Shown here piece by piece: positions 33,669 through 43,171 of a stretch of 64,000 nucleotides of DNA; position 1 is the stretch's first letter; each line of letters begins with the position of its first letter. The notes under the pieces were generated by a model, which saw nothing but the letters and a program-made list of their open reading frames with translations, did not search any database and had not been told where the DNA came from. Made by a program: the position numbers and the translations under genes. The stretch lies in NCBI GenBank assembly GCA_022478985.1, contig JAKSZP010010602.1, forward strand, positions 124,001 through 188,000, read 5' to 3'. The stretch is from Massospora cicadina (lineage: Eukaryota > Entomophthoromycota > Entomophthoromycetes > Entomophthorales > Entomophthoraceae).

Positions 33669-33947
33669 TCAAAGATAAAAATAGGGAGTTTCTTTTGAGT
33701 TAGTCCTGACATCAAACTTTCTCCACCACACTACACCCAAAATGATGGGGTACAAGAGGCTTTTGATAGCTTGAAAGTGGTCAAACAAATGATATGCAAC
33801 AACTTGATAATCCACTAAACTCCAAATTTTCAGCGTGGGAATACCTTGGGAAGCCCCTCCTCTAGCCATACCACCTGATATGTAACTCAGCTCCAGGTAG
33901 TCGGCTAGGTTTTTGTCCATAAGATTTTCAGAGGCTCTAGTATCCAC
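33669..33947 (-). pseudogene. G aspartic protease
   Basis: 92-codon frame starting with VDTRASENLMDKNLADYLEL, the DTGAS active-site segment with Gly changed to Arg. The C-terminal half (PIILGVVWWRKFDVRTN) matches the conserved I-L-G-x-x-W segment that follows in gypsy proteases. Confidence 0.8.
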
Positions 33948-33949
33948 TA

Positions 33950-34764
33950 AAATAGTAGTGATGATTTCCCCCTTAGATTATGAAAGGGTAGCAGTCAGCA
34001 GAAAATACCCCAAATGTATTTTATTAAAGCAGAAAATGCCAACACTTCACCACAAAACGTTTTTTCAGGGTCTACCATTTCCTCAGGGTACGTTTTTGGA
34101 TCATAGAATGGAGAAGGATATTTGCCACTCTTACTGCTGGGGCCACATATCTCACCATATCTTCTGCAGTTGCATAAACATTCACATATCTTATAATAGT
34201 TTCTTTTCCACCTCCTGAGTTCTGCAGATCATGGTAGAGGACAGGAGGGGGTTTTAAGGCTTGATTTTATACACTGTAATGGGATTTACATCAAAGCAAT
34301 AAGAGAAGAGACATAGCTCAGTAATATATGAGGTAATGTCATTATAAAATGCATTTTGAGTCAAGAATGACCCTATGCCCATTTTGATGATGGGTTGCAT
34401 GACGTTATCCAAGGCCAACACCACTAGGCCCTTCATCAGTGATCCCTCCTGCACCATCTGAACATGGTGCCAAGAAAAACGATTCTTTGGTGTCAAATTT
34501 ATTAAATTTGGTGAAAAGTTTGGCAATCATGACTTGCGGATTGCAAAGTGGCCATATCCACCAGGTACAGGCAAGAAGGGTGAGTACTTTCCAGTCAGAG
34601 ATAGCAAGAATAACGCCAGGATGCTCCAGACCTCAGCAAAATGCAAAAACAGGGGTGAGCCCTAACGTGGCCATGGTCACCAGCTGTCACACATTATGTG
34701 CACTTTACAAAAGTCCCACATGGAAAAAGTTCATGCACTTAAAATCAAAGGGTTGGCCAACTAA
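33950..34764 (-). pseudogene. G gag region, decayed
   Basis: A minus-strand frame at 34254-34526 and flanking broken frames occupy the gag position between protease and 5' LTR. Near 34130-34190 a cysteine-containing segment could be a ruined knuckle. The bases next to the LTR on the minus strand read TTAGTTGGCCAACCC, a possible primer-binding site unlike that of B, C and E. Confidence 0.55.
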
Positions 34765-35622
34765 TGTAAGGAGAGTGTCTATAACTCTCCTGTTTCCAGC
34801 GTGGTGGTGCATGATGCAAAGAGCCAATGCCAAGAAACTAGTCACGAGAAGTAAATTTATTAGAGCTCAGCAGAGAGTGCTTGAGCTATAATAAAATAGG
34901 TGAGGATGGCTATCATTATAGGAATTAACCAAAATAAAAGACACGTGGTGCCCGAAGTAGTAGGATATAAGTGCCCCAGGTTGGAGGGAACCTGGGTGGC
35001 CCAATGGTGCACATGCAGATATATTTATTGTAGTTATAATTAAATGGTTACCATTATGCAAGATCTCCACAAAGAGGTCCACACACAGAATAGATTAAGA
35101 TAGCATAAGTAAAATGGTGTACTAGCCAAGGTTTTATTTAAGGGTAAGTTGACCAAGAGGAGAGATTAGTCTTGACATGAGGAATTTAAGGGATTTGGAA
35201 AAATAATCAATTGAAGGAAGTGGGTCTAAGCTGAGGCGCACCAATAGGTGCACACTTTCATTGGGCAATACACTGTACTTGGTAATTGACTGAACATGTG
35301 TAATTAATTGTAGAATCAGACAACCCAAGCTGAAAAATTTTGAAAGCCAAACAGGTTTTGAGACCCTGTTCACCTAAAAACTGAAGCAAAATGTTTTTGT
35401 TTACTGCAAAGATAGTTCATTTTAATGCACCTGCTGTTATACAGGGCCAATCTTCTCTTTCATCCTTAGAACTAAACTGGTCATACTTTGTTTTAACCCA
35501 GCGTTTATCTATGATATGCTTGAGGTCAGGGAGGCCTGCCAATTTCACCTTCTTGGCCTCCTGACATGCTGCTTTGTCTTTAACGTTAGTCTCAATTATG
35601 ATATCATTTCCCAACCATGATG
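34765..35622 (-). repeat. 5' LTR of G (minus-strand sense)
   Basis: Direct repeat of 29661-30516. Edges TGTAAGGAGAGTG and CCAACCATGATG (the usual CA end has changed). Confidence 0.9.
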
Positions 35623-36175
35623 ATTGTTGCATTTTGACTCAGAATCAGATTTCTCAAATATGAGTTGAATTGTTTAAAATACTTTTGGCTCAGTCATTTT
35701 GGGCACTGGGTTGTGCCTTGCCCAAGTTGTAGATTAGTCTCATATGAGCCTAATCAATGACTTGGGTGAGGCCCCCAAAGAGCAGCCTTTATAAGGCATG
35801 CCTGCCAATTCCAATTCTCATTTTATAATTTTATCCCTAGCTTTCCCTCCTGGGGAACATTGTTGGTTGCTCCCCAGACAAGCTCTGTTTGGTGGGCCTT
35901 TTTATGACCATTAATAAAAATAAAAGTTGTTTTGGGGTTAGCATACCTTGCTTAACTGATGGTCTTTTTTAGGTATCCAGTTTTGAGGAGCTTTCACATG
36001 GTTGGGTCAGACCAACTACTTCAGGTTTTGCATAACCAACTAGTAGTAGAAATGTTTAGTGCTGTTGGTGCCTCAAACCTCTTTCTACTTGATGTTAGGC
36101 TGCTTTGGTGCTTGTTGTGCACCAAAGAATCCTTTATTATATGGCGGTTAGAACTGGGATTTTCCAATCATGACA
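35623..36175 (+). repeat. 3' LTR of A2, main part
   Basis: Continues the LTR begun at 29633-29660 after the G insertion; ends TTTTCCAATCATGACA followed by ACTAT. Confidence 0.88.
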
Positions 36176-36249
36176 ACTATCCCAGTCATCTTTATAAATT
36201 TATTTGATGTATGCTGACCAGGGGATGGTCATTACTGATAAAAAATGAG

Positions 36250-37889
36250 CAAAAGAACCAAACAAAAGAATTAATGGATCAAAAAAACAAAAACCAAAAA
36301 AAAACCAAAACAAAATCTCCAACCAGATGGGAGCAGAATACCACTAACCTACCATGGCAGAGTGTGTGGGGGGTCAGGCAGCTTTTCTACAGACTTTTTC
36401 TGCTGAGCAGCATCATGGAAGTTGTAGAAACAGACAAAGGTGGAGAGCCAGGGTATGGGGGCATCAGCATTGTAGGGGTGGATGTGGATAAAAATTTGGT
36501 TACTGTCCTCAAGATTAGCTTGGTAGAAAGCTTCAGCAAATTCTGCTATGTGGTGTTCAGATTAAATGCAGGCTTTGGGAAGTTGAGAAAAATTGGTGAT
36601 ACTTTGTTAGTGATTTTAGAAGATAAATCAAAATCTGCTAGATTTGCCACATGTATGACAATGGCTTCTGCTTCATTAATCAAATTGGTAATTTTGCCTC
36701 ATGCTGCTTTGGAGAAATTAGGGGGAAGGTAAATACAGTCAGCCCTTTGTGGAATTGAAAAATGGATTGGGCCACCACTTTGCATAGTTTTAGGCAATAG
36801 GGTGAGGCCACCGCTGCTAAGGTGAGCTGGTGATCACTTTGGTAGGGGATGGCATTGGGTTTAGGAGTGAATTGCTTAGAGGATGGGGATTTTTCAAAAT
36901 CAGAATTAAAAAATTTGGCCCAAACACAATCAAATTGGCTGAGAAGTTCACCAGATTCCTCATTGGTGACAATTTTACCTGATTCATCAACCTCAGCCAA
37001 TAAGTTTCATAGCTTTTGGTTTACAAGAATTGTGGATGGAGAATTTGGATAGATAGGAGTCAAATGGGCTGCTTGGGTACAAATGGTGGTCCAGGCCTAA
37101 CTCTGATTGGCATAGGTAATATTGGGTGGGATAATATAGGTGGGTTTGGTGGAGGCCCATTTCCCACTCTGGCCCATCAAACAAGAATGATGAGTGGGAG
37201 GGGGCAACAAAAGCCCCATTTGGAATCTGCTAAATATGGCTCAATGGCCACACCAGAGGAAGTGGCTTGGGGAAGGATTTTTTAGAATGGCCAATTCTGA
37301 GACAGAGGGGACAAATCTGGTGACCATTATCCACCTGAGCCCAAAAGAAATGCTCAGGTGCCACTGTGATATGAGCATGGGGGAATTTGTTGGGCTATGG
37401 CAGGGTGGTGTGGAATTATGATGGCAGTGGTGAAAGGGGCAGCAAGGTGCTCTGCACCAGATGGAATAGAAAGACAAGGTTGGGCTGCATCCCATAAGCC
37501 AGAAGCCCCACCATCAACTGATCATATAATCTCTGGGGTGGGAGGTGAGATGGGAGGGATGCAAATGACACCACCAGTGTGGTGTCAGAAGAGAGGCGAG
37601 TACAGGTAGTAGGGATAGGAGAATTTTTGTAAACTAGGGGAGTAGAAGGTGCTGCTGTAGCATCCTCCTCTGTCTGGAAGTCAATATCAAAATAGCCCTT
37701 AAATGGGCAGAAATTGATAAAGCCAGCTGGTGCAAACGCAGCAGTGGCTACTTTGATTATTGCCTTGTTGGCATATGGGAACAAACACCCATAGTCAACT
37801 TGTAGGCAAAATTGGATATTAGAATGAGAGAGGGTGAGAGGAGGGGGCAAGAAGGGTTGATGCACACCAGGTGGAGCGCTAAGTCCCAT
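36250..37889 (-). pseudogene. L1 ORF1-like (RRM-like plus CCHC) gene
   Basis: Decayed gene of about 540 codons. From the ATG at 37889: a proline-rich start, then FCPFKGYFDIDFQTEEDATA, which resembles the last strand and helix of an RRM-type fold as in LINE ORF1 proteins. A zinc-knuckle segment HQICPLCLRIGHSKKSF follows at about 37265-37320, in which the last Cys is Phe. The C-terminal part contains SKQFTPKPNAIPYQSDHQL (36830-36890). L2 has the complementary defects. ORF1 proteins bind element RNA. Frame breaks near 37430, 37020 and 36700. Confidence 0.65.
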
Positions 37890-38394
37890 GGGGGGACAAA
37901 ATGGCTGGAAGAAGATGGTGGGCTATTAAACCCTGTGTGTAAACTTTTGGGTAATTTACTGCACAGGTTGGTTGCAGAATATTAAAAGCAGTAGTTGTAT
38001 GATGACAACTAGTAGGTTGAGTCTTCAAAATAGGTAGCAATAAATCCACTCTGGTAACTGTAACTTGAAAAAAGCAACTAGAGACTTATTTTCCCTTCAA
38101 TCTTCAATTTAGAAGTAATTATAAAACTATATTGCAGTTGAATTCTGTTTTTTATTAGAGAATGCTAGGGGTTTTTATAAGCAGAAGGCAGACAACTTTT
38201 CAGATAATTCTCTGAAAGTCAACTGATTGATCTCCTGATACTTCTAACCCTTAGGATTAACTTCTAATGATGGCAAATGCCTTTGTTTTAGTTAATCCTC
38301 AGCAATTTAACCTTTCACAGATTGGCAACCATCCTCTTATATTAGAAACTGTACACAGATGGCCTGGGGCCATGTTATCTGATTATAAATACTA

Positions 38395-38524
38395 AAAAAA
38401 TATTTGAGATGGATTAACCTTGGGACAAATATACCACACTGAGAATTTTTCTAGCCAGTACAGGGTTTGAACTTAAAATATGCGCTAGGGTGGAAGCAGT
38501 TTTACCTACCAGGCTAACCACCCA
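38395..38524 (-). mobile_element. Small tRNA-derived SINE, family S2
   Basis: 130 bp with a 17 bp target duplication TCTGATTATRAATACTA (38378-38394 and 38525-38541, one mismatch). Minus-strand head: box A in GGTTAGCCTGGTAGG, box B in AAGTTCAAACCCTG. Tail: GTGTGGTATATTTGTCCC, AAGGTTAATCCATCTCAAAT, a diverged version of the tail shared by S1 and the LINE-like elements. Confidence 0.8.
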
Positions 38525-38686
38525 TCTGATTATGAATACTAGCTACTGCTAAAACAAGCATTAAAACGCTTCATTAACTTCATAAAAGTGACCCTAATTG
38601 TTCAGATCCACTGTTTAAACAATCCACTATGGCAATCTGACTATCAGCAATCAAACCCTCATCAAATTGCCTAATTGACATTGTTG

Positions 38687-38849
38687 GGGATGATTCTATA
38701 CAAAAAATTAATCAAAACCAATCATCAGATTATATTCTTTGGTTAATTACAACTAAAAATTTAATCAGGGATGATCTCTGAAAAAATATTAATTGAAACC
38801 AATTGTCAGATTATATCCTTTAGTTAATTTGACCAAAAATTTAGTCAGC
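38687..38849. repeat. 81 bp tandem duplication in the 5' part of L1
   Basis: Two adjacent units beginning GGGATGATTCTATACAAAAA and GGGATGATCTCTGAAAAAAT, each with CAGATTATATYCTTTRGTTA and AAAAATTTARTCA. It lies near the minus-strand 5' end of L1, where promoter monomers occur in some LINEs. Confidence 0.65.
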
Positions 38850-39036
38850 AACCATTGCCAAACAATAGATTGTTTTTAACAATCTTTGAAATTCTAATCA
38901 GCAAGCAAGATGGATAATGTGGTCAACCAAATTTCCAACACCATGCAAATGCGTTTGCCTGCTATCCCAGTCATCTTTTATTTAATTTAAATGACAAAGT
39001 ACAAAGCCAATATTATAACATGCCAGTAAATTAAAT

Positions 39037-40961
39037 TTTTAAATTTATTCAAAGTACGCCAACCAGGAAATGGACAGTACCAAAAATCAAACAAAACAAA
39101 AGAACCCAATTGAAAAAAACAAATGGGAAGACAAAACAAAAACTTCTAACCAGGCAGGTTGAAAACCACTAAACCACCATGGCAGAGGGTGAGGGGGGTC
39201 AGATGGGTTTTCTGTAGACATATCTACCATGACAATATCATTTTGTTTGATTAAGTGGACAAAAGTGGATAGCCAGGGCATTGGGGCATCAGCATAGTGT
39301 GGGTGGATGGCGGTATAGTAAGAGTTCTCCTCCTCTTCATCAAGAGCAGTGCAGTAAAGAGCTTTGACAAATTCTTCTAAGTGATGCTCAGCTTGAATGT
39401 GGACATCAGGGAGATGGGTTAAATTGGAAATACTATGGAAGGTAATTTTAGTGGATGGGTTAAATGCTAATAATTTAGCAACATGCATAACAGCAGCTTT
39501 GGCATCTTTAAACAGATTTGAAATATTGCTGCAGGATGATTTGGGAAAATCAGGGGTGAAGTAGAGTGTGGGCAGCCCTTGTTAGTATTGAGCCACTGAT
39601 TGGGCCACTGTTTTGCATAGGTTTGGGCAATGGGGGAGGCCATCACTGCAAAGGTGAGCTGATGGTCACTTTGATAGGGGGCAGCATTAGGTTTAGGAGT
39701 GAAATGTCTGGAGGATGGGGTATCATCAAAATTAGAAACAAAAAATTTGGCCCAACCATAATCAAATTGGCCAAGCAGTTGACTGGATACCTCACTCATG
39801 ATAACCTTACTTGATTCATCAATATCATCCAATAAGTCCCATAGATTTTAGTTTACTAGAATATTGGATGAATTTGGATGGGTAGGAGTAAAATGGGCTG
39901 CCTGGATACAAAGGGTGGTCCAAGCCTGACTCTGATTAGTGGGGGTAGAATTGGGTGGGCTAATTTGGTTAGTTGCTTTGGTGGGGGCTGATTTCCTACT
40001 CTGACCCACCAATGGGATTGTTGAGTGGGAGAGGGCAGTAAAATGCCCCATATGAAACCTGCTGAATAGGGCTCTGAAGCTGCATCAGCAGAAGTGGCTT
40101 GGGGGCAGGATTTTTTTGAAAGGTCAAGTCCAAAGAAGAGGGGACAAATTTGGTGACCATTATCAACATGAGCCCAAAAGAAATGCTCAGGTGCTTCTGC
40201 AATACAAGCATGGGGGGATCTGATAGGCTATGGCAGGGTGGTGTGAGATTATTGTGGCCATTGCATAAGGGGCAGCAAGGTGCTCTGCCCCAGAGGGAAC
40301 AGCAAAGACAAGGTTGGGCTGAGTGCCATAAGCCATAAGCCCTACCATCAGCTGATCATAAAAGTTAGGGTGGAAGATGAGAAGGGAGGGATACAAATGA
40401 CACCATCAATTTGGTGTCAGAAGGGAGGCAAGTATGGGTAGTAGGGATAGGAGTATTTGTATAAATAAGTGAAGTTGAAGCTGCTGCAGTATCTTCTTCA
40501 TCTGAAAGCCTATATCAAAGTAGCTCTTAAATGGGTAAAAATCTATAAAACCAGATGGTGTAAAGGCAGCGGTGGCAAGCTTGACAATTGCTTTGTCAGC
40601 ATATGGAATAAATGCCTATAGTCAATGTGGAGGCAAAAGTGAATGTTGGACTGAGGAAGGGCAAGAGGGTGGGGGCAAGATAGGTGAATGCATGCTAGGT
40701 GGAGTGCTAAGTCCTGGGGGGGACAAATTAGCTAGAGGAGTTTGGTGGACTATTTGAGCCTGTTCGCATGTGTTTCCCCACAGGGTGGAAAATGCTAGAG
40801 GGTGGAGCACCACTGCCCCACACTGGGGTGGCAGGTGGCAGATTTGAGGACATCAAGTGGGAAGCAGATAGGGCCAGATGGCAGTGGATAAAATAAACTT
40901 ACTTTTTTACTTTTATTAGAATTCACTTGAAAGTGATATTGAGAAGAAAGAAAAGCTTTTC
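39037..40961 (-). mobile_element. ORF1-only LINE-like element L2
   Basis: Perfect 18 bp target duplication CATGCCAGTAAATTAAAT (39019-39036 and 40962-40979). The minus-strand 3' tail is TTTCCTGGTTGGCGTACTTT then GAATAAATTTAAAAA. It matches L1 from the 3' end to about 37925 and then diverges, so L2 has a different or truncated 5' end. No RT. Confidence 0.85.
39087..40813 (-). pseudogene. L2 ORF1-like gene
   Basis: Parallel to the L1 gene and broken into pieces (40813 to 39087). ATAAFTPSGFIDFYPFKSYF corresponds to the RRM-like part. The knuckle reads ICPLFFGLDLSKKSC: the last Cys is kept, the second Cys and the His are lost. Together the two copies point to an ancestral CX2CX4HX4C knuckle. The 121-codon (39467-39832) and 133-codon (39087-39488) parts are the conserved C-terminal region (HFTPKPNAAPYQSDHQL). 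Confidence 0.65.
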
Positions 40962-41407
40962 CATGCCAGTAAATTAAATGTTATAAAAAGTTTCAAACAA
41001 TGTCCACCCCTAAGGCATATATATGCTTCTTTAGGTTTTTACCATCAAATAAAAGATTTTTTTAGAACTCTATATCTTAATTACTTATCGAATAAATTGA
41101 TGGCTATCTTGTCTATAGATATAAAAGCTAAAGCATATTAGATTCATCCAGTAGATTATAAACTCAGCAAAGCTAAGTAATTCAGCTATTATTTTGAAAA
41201 GCTAATCCCCACAACTTTTATGTAGAAATATTTCAAATCAATAAATAGCGTTTGCATATTAAATCCTCAGTGCAAATGATTACACAAAAATATGCGATTG
41301 ATAATATATATATATATACATATGATTTTTGATTAGAAATAGTATGATGCACTTTTTATTGAATCTGAAAAACCCTATTTGCAATAATTTTCATGTTATA
41401 TAGAATA

Positions 41408-42836
41408 CTAGCGGAGTTACCCGTGCTTCGCTACGGTGTCTATAGAATTTCAGGTGATTCGTATTGATTAATTTAGATTTTATATATAGTTAAGCAATAA
41501 CTACTCAGCCAAATTTAATTGCTCAATCGAAGCAACCAAAACCACCAACCACTCAGCTAAAACAAACTGAACTTATCAAATCAACTAATAACTAATCACC
41601 CCCAAAGCTAAACTGTATCCTATCGATTCGACCAAAAACCATCAACCACTCGGCCAAATAAAATAAACCTATCAAATCAATCAGATTCTAAATTATTTTA
41701 GTTTATATATTGGTAGATAGCTATCAATAAGTTCAGAAACTATTAAACCTATTAAAAATTCCAACCTCCAACCACTTAGCTAAAATCTATTAAGCCTGCC
41801 AAATTAACTAAATATCAAACACTTACCTGAAACTATTGAGCCTATCGAATCAACCAAAAAATAAACCACTACTCAGCAAAAACCAATTACGGAACTTACA
41901 ACAACCAAAAACTACCAACCCCTTATCAAAACCTATGAAAAAATCGAATTAAATGAATATGAAAATAACCATCCAAATTGCTATATAAATATATTAGAAA
42001 TATATGTTCTAGATCTTAAATAGAACTGATATTTAAATTTATATGATTATATCAAATAATTACATATTAGTATTCCGTTCCCAAACTTTATAGAATACTT
42101 GTGCAAAGTTTGGTGATTTTTTGGTTATTTGCTCGAGATAAGGCATCCGATATAAATAAATAAACAAAATGACAGTTTTGTAAAGAAAAGTTTGGCTAAT
42201 TCTTGTTGATACCCAGTTTAGCACAGATTTGTTTTTAGGCCTTAAGTTTACCTGATGATCCTAATCAATTCTTTTTTATATTTGTAGATGGTTATCGATA
42301 ATATTAAAAAATCAAATCATATTGAATCAATATAAAATTACCAACCATTCAGCTATAAAAATTAAACCTATCGAATTAACTAAACCACTTAGCTAGAACC
42401 ATTAGATTAAAAATCAACTAATCACCAACCGCTTCGTAACCAAAACTAAATGTATCGAAACAGCCAAAATCACCAACCACTTACCAAAACCAATTAAATT
42501 ATCGAATCAACCAATCACTAACTTCTTTATTAAAACCGTTAAGCTTAATCAACCCTAAACCACCAACCGCTTGCCAAAACCATTTAAACTATTGAATTAA
42601 CCGAATATCAAACTTCTCGGCCGTAACTATATACCGATTTCCATTAAAAACATATAAGATTTTCACTTGTTACATATAAAACTTTTTATTTTACTATGAA
42701 AATTAAAAATCGGACTTCGAGGTGCACACGGACCCCCTCCCATCCACCTATAGCCAAATTTTCAGAGCTCTACATGCTCTAGTTTTGGCTGGGCATCGCG
42801 CACACACACACACATTTGCTTTTATATATATATAGA
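41408..42836 (-). mobile_element. Non-autonomous Helitron with intact ends (copy 1)
   Basis: Read on the minus strand, it begins TCTATATATATATAAAAG (42836 downward) and ends with a hairpin-like ACCGTAGCGAAGCACGGGT followed by AACTCCG-CTAG. It sits between A (41407) and T (42837), the expected Helitron target, without target duplication. 1429 bp, no Rep/helicase. The interior carries degenerate repeats of AACCACTCAGC / ATCGAATCAACC. Its CpGs are largely kept, unlike copies at 7426, 10385 and 26321, so it is the youngest. Confidence 0.88.
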
Positions 42837-42876
42837 TGAATATTGGTGAGTTAGAAAGATACTATCAATCATTTTA

Positions 42877-42947
42877 CTAGAATAAAGCCCCAATTATCTG
42901 TGGAATTGGGTGGCAAGGGCACCGCGGATAATCGGGGCTTAACTGTA
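42877..42947. mobile_element. pogo/Tigger-type MITE, copy 1
   Basis: Inverted ends around AAAGCCCCAATTATCTG and CGGATAATCGGGGCTT, ending AACTGTA. A diverged version of the next copy; a further half-copy (ATAATCGGGG) lies near 43010-43030. Confidence 0.7.
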
Positions 42948-43029
42948 ATTACATGGGTCTGCTAGCGTAAGCCCATAAAAGTATTGCTTAATCTCATGAT
43001 ATTCTCATAATCGGGGTGGTAAAGTTTAG

Positions 43030-43099
43030 TACAGTAAAGCCCCAATTATCCGCGTAATTGGATGGCGAAGGTACCGCGGATAATCGGGGCTTTACTGTA
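43030..43099. mobile_element. pogo/Tigger-type MITE, copy 2
   Basis: 25 bp inverted ends, TACAGTAAAGCCCCAATTAT-CCGCG and CGCGGATAATCGGGG-CTTTACTGTA, with one mismatch and TA at both outer edges. The 20 bp centre leaves no room for coding. CAGTA...GATTATCCG ends are typical of Tc1/mariner pogo-type elements. It lies 72 bp upstream of the start codon at 43172. Confidence 0.85.
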
Positions 43100-43171
43100 C
43101 ATTGGAACAGAATATATTGCTTATTTGAGATAGGAGGACCGGCAAAATAACTGCAATAGGTTGTGAAAATT

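Larger units (their letters stand above)
29661..35622 (-). mobile_element. Chromodomain Ty3/gypsy element G
   Basis: LTRs 29661-30516 and 34765-35622 (856 and 858 bp) and a perfect target duplication ATTGT (29656-29660 and 35623-35627), inside the second LTR of A2. Read on the minus strand the order is LTR, gag, protease, RT, RNase H, integrase, chromodomain, purine tract, LTR, the chromovirus layout. Coding is interrupted by stops, but several domains are long and open (RNase H 221 codons), so it is one of the younger gypsy copies here. Confidence 0.92.
28317..36175 (+). mobile_element. Family A copy A2, split by element G
   Basis: LTRs at 28317-28897 and 29633-29660 plus 35623-36175, with a perfect target duplication ACTAT (28312-28316 and 36176-36180). 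The internal region, 28898-29632, is 735 bp and non-coding. It contains a 148 bp tandem duplication (about 29160-29307 and 29308-29450). A purine-rich AGAAGGGATAA precedes the second LTR and sets the plus orientation. The second LTR is broken by the chromodomain element G. Open frames of up to 148 codons here are chance frames in GC-rich sequence. Confidence 0.9.
36194..38961 (-). mobile_element. ORF1-only LINE-like element L1 (non-autonomous)
   Basis: Flanked by a 17 bp target duplication, CTATCCCAGTCATCTTT (36177-36193 and 38962-38978). The minus-strand 3' end is CCATCCCCTGGTCAGC followed by an A/T-rich tail with AATAAA. Variable-length long duplications and an A-rich 3' end mark target-primed reverse transcription. 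It holds one decayed gag-like gene and no RT. The 5' part (37925-38961) includes an 81 bp tandem duplication and a small SINE insertion. Related copy L2 at 39037-40961. Confidence 0.8.
28150..41065 (+). mobile_element. F1 right arm split into four pieces by insertions
   Basis: Pieces 28150-28316, 36176-36193, 38962-39036 and 40962-41065, read in order, follow the F1-a right arm at about 6680-6975. Shared landmarks are CACTTAAGTAATCTAACTAT, ATTTAAATGACAAAGTACAA, CATGCCAGTAAATTAAATG and CTAAGGCATATATATGCTTC. The gaps are exactly the insertions A2(+G), L1 and L2, each bounded by its own target duplication. Confidence 0.7.
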
